DNA of 64,000 nucleotides from Acanthochromis polyacanthus. Its lineage: Eukaryota > Chordata > Actinopteri > Pomacentridae. Location: assembly GCF_021347895.1 (NCBI RefSeq), contig NC_067132.1, forward strand, positions 13,818,995-13,882,994, read 5' to 3'. Position numbers and translations under genes: made by a program. Below, one piece after another: positions 1-10,267 of this stretch; position 1 is the first letter of the stretch; every line of letters begins with the position of its first letter. The notes beneath the pieces are model-generated. The model worked only from the letters and a program-made list of their open reading frames with translations, made no database searches and had not been told where the DNA came from.

Positions 1-181
1 CTACCCAATTGCTGCAGAGTGATTTGAAAGACAACCTTTTAGCCCGCCTCCCTCCCTGTCGAGCGGTCCTAGAACCTTGTGCCTTCAGAACATGGGTCTA
101 GCGTGGCTAGGCTACTAAAATCCACTTCACCCCCACTGTTCAGCACCAAAGCATTTAACTTATGAACCCAGTGGGAGCATA
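1..181. other. Unannotated left edge
   Basis: I see no exon, repeat or motif that I can name in this stretch before the Tc1-like remnant. Confidence 0.5.
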
Positions 182-1113
182 CACCATTCAGGCATAACAT
201 TATGACCACCTGCCTAATATCATGCTGGTTCCCCTTTTGCTGCCAAAACAGCTCTGACCCATCGAGGCATGAACTCCATCAGACCCCTGAAGGCCTGTAA
301 GTTGTGAGGTGGGGCCTCAATGGATCGGACTTGTTTGTCCAGCACATCCCACAGGTGCCGAATGGATTGAGATCTGGGGAATTTGGAGGCCAAATCAACA
401 TCTCAAACTCATTGTTGTGTTCCTCAAATTATTCCTGAAGCAATTTTGGTTTGCTGTTTGGGAAAATTGTCCTGCTGAAAGAGGGAATACCATTTTCACC
501 GAAAGGGTACACATGGTCTATAACAATGCTTCAGGAGGTGGTATGTGTCAAAGTAACATCCACATGGACGGCAGGACCCCAACGTTTCCTAGCAGAACAT
601 TGCCCAAAGCACCACTCTGCCTCTACTGGCTTGACTTCTTCCCAGAGTGCATCCTGGTGCCATGTGTCCTCAGGTGACTGATCCACACACACTCGGCCAT
701 CCATAAAATGTAAAAGAAAGTGTGATTTATCCGATCAGGCCACCTTCTTCCATTGCTCCGTGGTCCAGTTCTGACGCTCACAGTGTCACTGTTGACACTT
801 TTGGCGGCGCAAAGGGGTCAGCATGGTCACCCTGTTCACCACTGTTCCTTCCTTGGACCACTATTCATAGATACTGTCCACTGCAAACCAGGAACATTCC
901 ACAAGATCTGCAGTTTTGAAGACGCTCTGACCCAGTCGTCTATTCATCACAGTTTCTCCCTGAAATCATTGTGCTTGCCCCTTTTTCCTGCTTCTAACAC
1001 AACAACTTTGAGGACAAAATGTTCACTTGCTGCCTAATGTATCCAACCCACAACAGGTGCCATGATAAAGAGATAATAAATGTTATTCACCTGCAGTGGA
1101 CATAATGTGATTC
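182..1113 (-). mobile_element. Deleted Tc1-like DNA transposon (remnant)
   Basis: The left end carries the terminal signature GGCATAACATTATGACCACC. The right end near 1090-1110 carries a decayed inverted match. The minus strand between them encodes recognisable pieces of a fish Tc1-like transposase, including the block before the last catalytic residue (PNSPDLNP, around 364-395) and the N-terminal region near 950-1025. Internal sequence is missing: about 0.93 kb remains, against roughly 1.5 kb or more for a full element of this type. No frame is open through the element, so it is non-autonomous. A second, differently deleted copy lies in the opposite orientation at 21528-22003. Boundaries are approximate. 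Confidence 0.85.
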
Positions 1114-3264
1114 CTGCCAGCAAATAAAGAGCATTCCCTTTGGAGCTGGTGGAATTCAAAAACAGATAAAAGCAAGTTAATGTTGACTGACATTAGTAGA
1201 CTGATACATGACTCCAAATGATTCCAATGTTGCAACATATCTGCTGGATGAATTATAGGGTGATATCTGCTTGCTAGTATAATGGCTCTCACTCTTCTTT
1301 GTGCTGTGTGGAAGCTAATAGCCACACTTGTAAATGTCTTTGCTTATACCAAGCTAGATTTTACAGGGATGTTTTGTGCTCTGTTAATAACACATCAAAT
1401 CCACAGTAATAAGTTTGCTATCAGAAGAGCGAGAGGTGAACCATGTGAGGCTACTTCGATGCCATAAAAAACTTTGCTGCATCAGTCAAAGAGAGATAAC
1501 ATCAGGAAAATACCTGTCTGGTACAGAAAACAGGGGCAGTAATGCGGCTGGCAGTGAAGCCAGACATTCCTCAAAGGTTCAGGAATCTAGACGACAACAA
1601 GCTTCGCTGCTGCTGGTCGCCGTTGGTCGATGACAACCTGTTCTCTGCATCCTCTCTAGCTATTGTTTGGCCTGTGATTGACTAAGGAAGGTGTTTGTTG
1701 TTGCTGGACTCTTATCTGTGTTTCTTGGACCAGGCAGGGACACGGAGCTGCTATATTAGCGAGGCTGTCTGATGAAACTGAACAGAGACACAAGACATCA
1801 TGTGCAGCTCAGCTAATTAGACTTCTGGCTCTCTCTTGTACAAAAAATGGTCATGGAGAGTGTGTCTATCGAGAATCTGGTCTGAGGCAGCCTTTAAGAA
1901 TGAAGTAAAGACCTGAGCAGTATAAAAATGACAAATTACAGTGTCAGACTTCACCGGGGAGCCTATCAGTGCTTGCTAATAAGGGGAACTGGCATTTATA
2001 GTGAAAGGTGGAACGTTTAATTTCCAACTCTTTCTTTCCAATGATTGCTTTTATATGCCACCCAGTGCTCATTTTCTAAAGCTGCCAGGGCCTGAGACTA
2101 TCCAGCAAGCTTTGCAACGTCCCCTCAGAGAAATATCAATTTCATACGGCAGCTTTGAGAGCTCTCCCTCTCTTATTTAGCGATCCACTGGGTGAACGTT
2201 TCCCTATTGCCAAAGAATTCATATTACCACCTGCATTACCATCCGCCCAGGACCCATCACCAGCTCCCTGGGGTGTTGTTATGCTGGGTTATTAACTGGG
2301 AAGTGCGGCGCTTTTGTTCATTGGCATTTTCATTTTGCACTCCTTAGTAATTGAGTAACAGGGGCCCATCACAGAGCACAAAAGAAAGAAAGTGAGCATG
2401 CGGAGGCTGAAAAATTCTCATAGGCTGTCAGGGAAGCGAGGGTTGACCTACCTCCTCGCTTTCTATTGTTCCAAGACAAAAAATGCTGAAATTGTGTTCA
2501 TGTTTGATCTGCTTTTTCTCATCGCTCAAATGAACTGAAAGGTGATCGGCCAAAGAGAAAATGCCTGCTAGAGCCAAGTCAGCTGTCGTAGAAACTGTAG
2601 CAGCCCTCTGGGGTCATGTGCATTGTGTGGTTTCTTCAAGGGAGTTCAAGCTCCACTTGTCTTTTATTAGTTTTAAAGCAGCGCAGATAAAGGAAGAGAG
2701 AATGAGGCATATGGATGTAAAGCCATGACATATAGTGGCATTTGACTCACTGAAAATCATAAAAATGTACACTGAATCTTTTTTCCTACAGATAAGAAAC
2801 CACACGTGGGTCTGTTATTTAAAAAGGTGGACACCATGCACACACATGCAAGCCACTCAGTAAAGTGTTCCTTTTAATTAAACTGAGTCTGCATATGTTT
2901 ATATAATCCAGGTGAAATATGCATCTACATTGAACAACGGATCATCTAACACTGGCATGGCTACACTATGCTTATGAAGACCAGATTCACGCTCAAAATA
3001 ATGCAGTCGTTTCCCTCAGTAACATGATGAATACATATATTTCCTCATGGGCAGAATGTACGGTGTAAACTAAAATATAAGGCAAATCAAAACTGTGAGT
3101 TTAGGACATATAGTGAACATTCTTTCCTCAACTATTTTCAAGTGTCTATGATCACTGGCAAATCTTTATTGTGGCAAAAAAGCACAATGGTACTTTACTA
3201 AAATGCACTTTCTGTCCCAGACAAGTGCATCAAGTTTATAATAGTCAACAAGATGTATTTGATA
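1114..3264. other. Intergenic DNA without a recognised gene
   Basis: I find no exon with splice sites and recognisable protein similarity. The block at about 2180-2400 is of high complexity, lacks simple repeats and mixes GC-rich and homeodomain-like TAATTA/ATTA words, so it is a candidate conserved noncoding element. That is an inference from composition only. The rest is AT-rich. Confidence 0.4.
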
Positions 3265-3495
3265 TACTCTATCATTTAAAGTTTGGGGTCACATAGAAAT
3301 GTCCTTATTTTTGACAGAAAGCCTTTTTTTCAATGAAGAAAACATTAAATGAATCAGAAATACAATGTAGACATTATTAATGTGGTAAATGACTATTGTA
3401 GCTGGAAACGACTGATTTTTATGGAATATCTCGATAGAGTACAGAGGAACATTCCAGCAACCATCACTCCTGTGTTCTAATGCTACATTGTGTTA

Positions 3496-5124
3496 CACAC
3501 GTGGACAAAATTGTTGGTACCCCTCAGTTAAAGAAGGAAAAACCCACAATTCTCCACTGAAATCACTTGAAACTCACAAAAGTAACAATAAATAAAAATT
3601 TATTGAAAATTAAATAATCAAAATCAGCCATCACTTTTGAATTGTTGATTAACATAATTATCTTAAAAAAACAAACTAATGAAATAGGCTGGACAAAAAT
3701 GATGGTACCATAACTTAATATTTTGTTGCACAACCTTTTGAGGCAATCACTGCAAATTAAACGATTTCTGTATTTGTCAATGAGCGTTCTGCAGCTGTCA
3801 ACAGGTATTTTGGCCCACTCCTCATGAGCAAACAGCTCCAGTTGTCTCAGGTTTGATGGGTGTCTTCTCCAAATGGCATGTTCAGCTCCTTCCACATATG
3901 TTCAATGGGATTCAGATCTGGGCTCATAGAAGGCCACTTTAGAATAGTCCAACGCTTTTCTCTCAGCCATTCTGGGTGTTTTTGGCTGTGTGTTTTGGAT
4001 CGTTGTCCTGTTGGAAGACCCATGACCTGCGACTGAGACCAAGCTTTCTGACACTAAGCAGCACATTTCTCTCCAGAATGCCTTGATAGTCTTCAGATTT
4101 CATCTTACCTTGCACACTTTCAAGACACCCTGTGCCAGATGCAGCAAAGCAGCCCCAAAACATTACCTGAGCCTCCTCCATGTTTCACCGTAGGGACAGT
4201 GTTCTTTTCTTCGTATGCTTGGTTTTGAGTCTATGAACATAGAGTTGATGTGCCTTACCAAAAAGCTCCAGTTTGGTCTCATCTGTCCAAAGGACATTCT
4301 CCAGAAGCTTTGTGGCTTGTCAACATGCATTTTTGCAAATTCCAGTCTCGCTTTTTATGAGTTTTTTTCAGCAGTGGTGTCCTCCTTGGTCGTCTCCCAT
4401 GAAGTCCACTTTGGCTCAAAACAACGACGAATGGTGCGATCTGACACTGATGTACCTTGGCCTTGGAGTTCACCTTAATTTCTTTGAGGTTGCTCTGGGC
4501 TCTTTGGATACAATTCCAACGATCCGTCTCTTCAATTTGTCATCAATTTTCCTCTTGCGGCCACGTCCAGGGAGGTTGGCTACTGTCCCGTGGGTCTTGA
4601 ACTTCTGAATAATATGAGCCACTGTTGTCACAGGAACTTCAAGCTGTTTAGAGATGGTCTTATAGCTTTTACCTTTAAGATGTTTGTCTATAATTTTTTT
4701 TCGGATGTCCTGGGACAATTCTCTCCTTCGCTTTCTGTTGTCCATGTTCAGTGTGGTACACACCTTTTCACCAAACAGCAGGGTGACTACTTGTCACCCT
4801 TAAATAGGCAGACTGACTGATTATGAGTTTGGAAACACCTGTGATGTCAATTAAATGACACACCTGAGTTAATCATGTCACTCTGGTCAAATAGTTTTCA
4901 ATCTTTTATAGAGGTACCATCATTTTGTCCAGGCCTGTTTCATTAGTTTGTTTTTTTAAATAATTATATTAATCAACAATTCAAAAGTAATGGCTGTTTT
5001 TGATTATTTAATTTTCAATAAATTTTTATTTATTGTTACTTTTGTGAGTTTCAAGTGATTTCAGTGAGAATTGTGGGTTTTTCCTTCTTTAACTGAGGGG
5101 TACCAACAATTTTGTCCACGTGTG
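3496..5124 (-). mobile_element. Tc1-like transposon, nested copy
   Basis: A 1629 bp element starting CACACGTGGACAAAATTG and ending with the inverse. It is flanked on both sides by TA (3494-3495 and 5125-5126), the target duplication of Tc1/mariner elements. It is the same family as 33069-34700 (1632 bp) in the opposite orientation. Long terminal inverted repeats carry inner copies of the outer GGACAAAA.TG.TGGTACC motif (for example 3690-3709), an IR/DR arrangement. It sits inside the miniature element 3265-5258. Confidence 0.95.
3715..4745 (-). pseudogene. Tc1-like transposase, frameshifted
   Basis: The minus strand begins [17 protein letters not shown] at 4745. This is an intact N-terminus with a paired-type helix-turn-helix and a GRGRK basic patch. 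It stays open to about 4470. There a base is missing relative to the sister copy and the frame shifts. Fragments continue in other frames, including the block with [12 protein letters not shown] (second catalytic Asp) around 3965-4180 and a C-terminal piece near 3725-3895. Several indels separate it from the 33.4 kb copy, so no full-length product can be made. It keeps the codon-6 arginine that is a stop in the other copy. Confidence 0.9.
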
Positions 5125-5258
5125 TAGCTAATGGTGTTGAAAGGCTCATTGATGATTAGAAAACCCTTGTGCAATTATGTCAGCACATGAATAAAAGTGT
5201 GAGTTTTCATGGAAAACATGAAATTGCCTGAGTGACCCTAAACTTTTGAATGGTAGTG

Positions 5259-8159
5259 TACCTCATTCTAAAAATTATCTTCAGAGACATAGCTGTAGTA
5301 TATGACATATCAAAACCTGAACATAGAGGTAAATCAGTGAAGAGTTGAATTCTTGAAAACATGAATATGCTCTGTTTTTGGAGGGTTGCAGAGATAATTA
5401 AGCTACATCTGCATGTAATTAGTGTCAAATGTATTTTTTACTCACTTCATAACACTTAATACTTTAAGTATCTTATATAGAAATGTTTTTTCTTCAAGCC
5501 CATACTGTAAGCTGCTTTTATAATCGTATTCTTACCGGTAACAATCAATCTCAGAGTCTTCTCTTTGTAACAACACTTTTGAATATTTTCAATGTCTTTA
5601 TTTACCAGCTGACAGTAAAGGTATCACATGAGTGTATGGGGGCAGAGAAGCAGTGAAAAACATGCAACAAAGGTCAAAATAAATCAAGGACATTGCAGTT
5701 GTCCTTGGGTACCTGCCAGGTGTTCCCAAATGACCCATATCAAGTTAAAGTTTTGTTGTTGTTTGTTGATGTTGGAAACTTTGGAGTAAGAAGCTTGCAG
5801 GCTTGGTATAACATCACCATGTCACGCCTGTCCACATAATGTTCATACCAGTTTAAATTTGGCTTAATAGATGTGATGACATCCCCAAATTGGACTCTTG
5901 CAGACTTTAGCAATAGTTCAGATGCTGCTTCTGGTAAACATCCTGTGTTATCTGTACATTTCATCCCTGTGCCACATTTCCTTCTGTTCCAATGGATGTG
6001 GAAAGCTCTGTTTCAGACCAAGTATCACGTTGCATTCACCACCACACCCTTCATCGCTGCCCCCTTTGCTCAATGGAGCTGCAGCTGGGTGCTGCTGTTT
6101 CCTTCACCATTTATGTTGGCACAGACAACAGCAGCTCCATGTCCACAGAGCACCGCTCTGCCTGCAAAACAGGAAGAACACACTGCTTTCAGATAGACAC
6201 AGGAGACAAAAACAAGCCAGCGACGGTCCAGAGACGTGAGGCAGCAGACAGAGGAGGATGATAACATGAGATTTCAGCTGGTGCCCAGCTGGTTCCTGCA
6301 CATGGCATCGGCTTACTGGGCTGCACGCTCTTCACTCTGTAGAGAGAAAGTTTCTGATCGTAGAAGATAGGCTTCTCTACTCTCTTCTCTGTGTGTAATC
6401 CAGCTCTCTTAGAGAGCATTTGCCTTAATGAGCTTGAACACATGCAGCTATGACACTGATTGGTCACTGAACGATAACAGACACAACAATTACTTGAACA
6501 GGTGCTGAGGTTTTTGGCTTTAGTTTTCAGTCTGCACTTTGACTTAGAAGCAAAATTCCCCCGAGTGTCAAAACCTGATGTTGTTGCAATCTTTTACTCA
6601 CAAACAGATGCTGATCTGAATCCCAGATTGCTTAAAGTCAATTTATCGTGGCAAGAACCATGTTTCTATTTACAGCAATAGTCCTGTAGTGGAGTTGGTA
6701 TTGGACAAAAAGAGGTTACTTTCACCTGTGAGTGTTTCCCGCATTACCTCAGCTGAATTAGAGGATATTTATTTTCTACTTTTGTGGATTTAAACCAGCA
6801 AAGAACAAGCTCATGTCTGTAGATCCACATTTCGTGTTCCTTTCTTACTTGCTCTAAGTAAAGAAAATAAACTCAGTCAAGAAAATTCTGCACAGTTTCT
6901 CATACTTAAATTTAGTTCTAAATGTGACATTACACAGTAGTGTCAAAACTCATTACATGTACAAATTCTGAACTTATCAGGCCCAAAGATTATTTACTGC
7001 AAGCTTGTGACCTTTTCCTCATGAATGGCTAACACTCATATGACTCTTACCGTGACTCTCTTTTTCTCTCTTTCAAATGAAACCAGAACATAAGCAAGGG
7101 CAGATGAGAAGGTGGCCTGCTGGCAGAGTTTGGCCATGTTTCCGTATTGTCACTCCTCGTTAGGTGATGACGGGCCGCGTCCACGTTGGACAGCTGCCGT
7201 CACCGAGGCAGAGGGAAGGGATGCATGCAGATGCTCTCAGGGAAGGTTGGCTCTTTGCGCAAACATCTGCTGTCATGTCTGTGCCCTCTGTGACCCCTGA
7301 TGAAATGCCCACCGCCGAGTCTCCAGCTTTAATCACGTGTGCATGCGCCGAAACCGGCCGAGCAACCAGAGAGTGGCCTTGCATGAGAGCAGAGGGGGAG
7401 ACAGGTCACTGCTGGCCAAATGGAAAAAAGCTGCAGCTTCTGTGAAAGGGGATACTGCACTTAGTTCATGTCAGCTGTGCTGCCACAGACGGACTCCGTA
7501 TTTTAATTTTCACACACAAACTTTATTTTGCGTCAGTTTATGGGAGACCTGGAGCCCAAACTAGCTTCTACATTGATTAGTGGACATGAGAAGGTTCATA
7601 CATATACTGTATGTTAGTTTGAATGAATTCATAGTAGAGGTGTGTGACGGGAGATGTCTTATATTTTTCTTTTGTTACATTGTCCAAGATGAACTCTGTT
7701 CTCAGCCATGTCAGGAATGTGCCCAGTGTGCCCACCCATCCATTAACCTGTCCAACAGTATGATAGAAAAACAAAACACTTCATTAACAGGACTGTTTGT
7801 GCTAACATTGACCTCAGAGGCTCCAGACCAACACACTTTTATTTAATGGTTTAGTAATTCAGAGTACTCGACCTACTGCTTCCATAAGACGCATGGCTGC
7901 AAGACTTCAAAGAATAAATAAAATTTATTGATTTAGAAAATCCTTTTAAGATGCAAACATTGTTTTGATGAATTGTGTTGACAAGATAAAGTTCGTAGAG
8001 TTGGTAATTTAATTTTGTGTGTCGTTAAAACTACACTTTCTGTAGTAAACAAGTGAAAGCAAAACCCAAGTAGTAGTAAATTAAACAAGAAAAAGCACTC
8101 ATAGAGCTGTTCTTTCCTGTAAGGCGTTGTCAGAAATGCAGCATTTATTTGTTATTGAT
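5259..8159. other. Intergenic DNA, no confirmed gene
   Basis: No exon of a known gene was recognised. Two patches are less AT-rich than their surroundings. At 5740-5964 on the minus strand there is a 74-codon open frame with coding-like amino-acid composition but no family I recognise. At 7100-7450 there is a GC-richer, high-complexity block that could be regulatory. Nothing links either to a transcript. Confidence 0.4.
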
Positions 8160-8670
8160 GATCGCCATAAAATGCTGCCATTTAATATAGATGTACCCAC
8201 ACATAAAATGATCTTGCGCTGAGCACAGGCGTGTGTTAAGCATGTGTACGTTACGTACGGATACCGAATCACGTGACCTACATATGCAGCGGGCAGCGGC
8301 AATGGATGGGACTCAGAAACACTCCCACAGTTGTTCCTTCTATCATTTCCGACAGGTAAATCCCAGTAAGTCTGCAGTGGTGGATTTGTAGTAGGATCGC
8401 AATCATGAGATCGTCATCAGGCAGCTGATGTTGCGTTCACTTGTTGTCATAGTTACAGTGATGCCGTGCAGCTATCTGGTAATGATACAGAAATCCTCAA
8501 CAAATCTGTGGATCCAGACTATAATCCGCATCACTGCCAAAATCTAATCACTTGGTCCTTGTGTTATTTCTGACATTCCCTGAAAATTTCATCCAAATCC
8601 ATTTTTCTGCCGACAGACGGACAAACGTATGCCAATCGTCATATAACTGCACCTTGGCAGAGTAATAAAT
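8160..8670 (+). repeat. Dispersed 0.5 kb repeat, copy 1
   Basis: This stretch aligns from end to end with 59990-60520 in the same orientation. Shared landmarks, in order, include CCATTTAATATAGA, GATACCGAATCACGTGACCTA-like, GTAGTAGGATCGCAATCATG, TCACTTGTTGTCATAG and a tail with TTTCATCCAAATCC, GACAAACGTATGCCAATCG and GGCAGAGTAA. The tail resembles the 3' end of teleost non-LTR or SINE-like elements. The element class is not certain. It is substituted throughout and has no open frame. Confidence 0.85.
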
Positions 8671-9022
8671 TGACTTGTTAACCAAACTTCAAGATTTAAA
8701 AAAAACAAAAAACTAACTTGTGTTTATGCCACCAATTATTAAGTACCTGACAAACAAAAACACAATCAGTTACAGAGGAAAGAGTTATTCTCCTAACACA
8801 ACTTAGTTTGCTGGTTGAACATAATCTAATTAGAAGTCGCCACAAGTGAAAAAGACTGTTCTGTTAACAGTTTTGCTGAGGCTAAACATCTGTTTTGAAA
8901 ATGCATTACAACTTCTTTATGTTATATATTTAAATATGTGTGACTGACGGCAGTAAACGCAGTACTTTACAACACAGACAGGTGACAAAGTAAAGAGAAA
9001 AAACCTGAACCGCTTAGTCCTA
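8671..9022. other. AT-rich spacer
   Basis: A short AT-rich stretch between the dispersed repeat and the Tc1 remnant. I see nothing that I can name. Confidence 0.4.
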
Positions 9023-9365
9023 CAGTGAGGAGGTTCAGGGCTCTGTTTTGCTGTGAGGGGCATTTTGCTGGCATGGTTCACTGAAAGGAAAGGTCACTGC
9101 AAATCAATACAAAGTTGTTCTGAGTGACCACATCTATTCTGATGGAAGTTGTCTCTTCCAGGATGACGATGCCTCCATCCACAGGGCATGAAGGGTCACT
9201 GAATCAGTATGAAAATGTGGTCAATCATGTTATGACCTAAACAATCACTAGATCTCCACTCTGTTGAATACCTTTGATAGATTTTGAACTGTTGTTCTTC
9301 CACATGGTGGCCAAACACCTTACCAACACAGTTTATGCTGCTTTTCCTTTTATTTTATCACCTGT
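9023..9365 (+). mobile_element. Tc1-like transposase 3' remnant
   Basis: The plus strand preserves the C-terminal half of a Tc1-like transposase gene in broken form: GGGGCATTTTGCTGGCATGG, then GTCACTGCAAATCAATACAA, then CTCTTCCAGGATGACGATGC encoding LFQDDDA (second catalytic Asp region) and a decayed end near CACCTTACCAACACAGTTTATG. Stops and deletions break the frame. This is a different Tc1 subfamily from the 1.63 kb element. No left end was found, so this is a truncated fossil. It lies 0.9 kb beyond the stop codon of BLOC1S5. Confidence 0.8.
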
Positions 9366-10267
9366 CTATACATCAACACTTTAATTTGTGTTCATGATTT
9401 TTGGGAATGTTACACACACTAAACACAAATCATGACAGCCACTGGACTTCCTCTGATGCATACGTGATCGTAATTCAAACCAGAATACTCAAATTCCTTT
9501 AGATATTTTCCTGTATGTATGGCAGTAAAATACTGGATTTGTGACTCATTAAAATCAGATATGATTTGGCAAAACAAATTCAAAACATCTGCTGCTGCAC
9601 ATTCAGGCTTTTATAATGAAAGTTACTTCATAGACAGTTGGTTTACTTGAAGTTAATGTCAGAAGTGAGCAGTTCCAAACGCAGGAGAGCTGGTGAGGGA
9701 CGAGTTCTTCTGGACAGTGTTCTGTTTAAGCTCGTTTCTTCAACGCTTGGCCTGATGTTAAACACACCTGCTCAGAAGGGCTTTTCTAACATTTTATGAT
9801 CCGACTCTCGGTGCTTGGAATATCTACCCTTGGTGCCAAACTCAAAGTTCCTTTCAACATGGCGATAATTTATCATCAAAACCCTTCAGGCAGGCACCCA
9901 TTAAGAATCTTGAAATGTTAAAAACTTCACAGCCAAGGAACAATCAAATGATTGCTTGTTTTAAAATGACATACTCCAGACTTGCTTCAAGCTTCACGTA
10001 TTCCAGGTGCTAAAGACAAAAAGTCTGAATTTGAGGGGCTGTGAAAATGCCACATTGTTAATCACACTTTCATATTTACGATTTGAAAAATGCTGACACG
10101 TATGCAGGTGCAAAACCTCCGTGTTTTTTTTACCGACCACCGAGTATATCAAGCAAAGGCAGTAGCTTTGCTTTGACCGTGCAGAACAGACATCCATGCC
10201 TGTAGTAAAGTGTTCATATAATAAGAAAGAGTACTTGTTCAGTCACACCATTGCAAATAGCAACAGA
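9366..10267 (-). other. 3' flank of BLOC1S5, probably including its 3' UTR
   Basis: The stop codon of BLOC1S5 lies at 10268-10270, so the minus strand here is downstream sequence. I see no canonical AATAAA close to the stop. The nearest candidates on the minus strand are ATTAAA at 9380-9385 and AATAAA at 9348-9353, the latter inside or beside the Tc1 remnant. The cleavage site is therefore unresolved. Confidence 0.45.

Larger units (their letters stand above)
3265..5258. mobile_element. Miniature Tc1-family element, split by a later Tc1 insertion
   Basis: The ends are inverted relative to each other: the left end contains AAAGTTTGGGGTCAC and the right end GTGACCCTAAACTTTTGAA followed by TGGTAGTG. 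This matches a common teleost element family whose tips read ACACTACCGTTCAAAAGTTTGGGGTCAC-like. With the 3496-5124 insertion removed, about 365 bp remains and no transposase, so it is a miniature, non-autonomous derivative. A third-party copy of the same sequence at 35124-35348 lacks the insertion and shows the intact junction. Confidence 0.8.

Noticed and set aside
5873..6301. Several 65-113 codon frames overlapping on both strands
   Set aside because: They overlap each other in five frames and share no similarity with known proteins; a GC-richer patch explains them.
1..10267. TXNDC5 exons, expected next to BLOC1S5 by synteny
   Set aside because: No thioredoxin CGHC-type motif or matching exon was found on the minus strand; the gene probably lies beyond the left edge.
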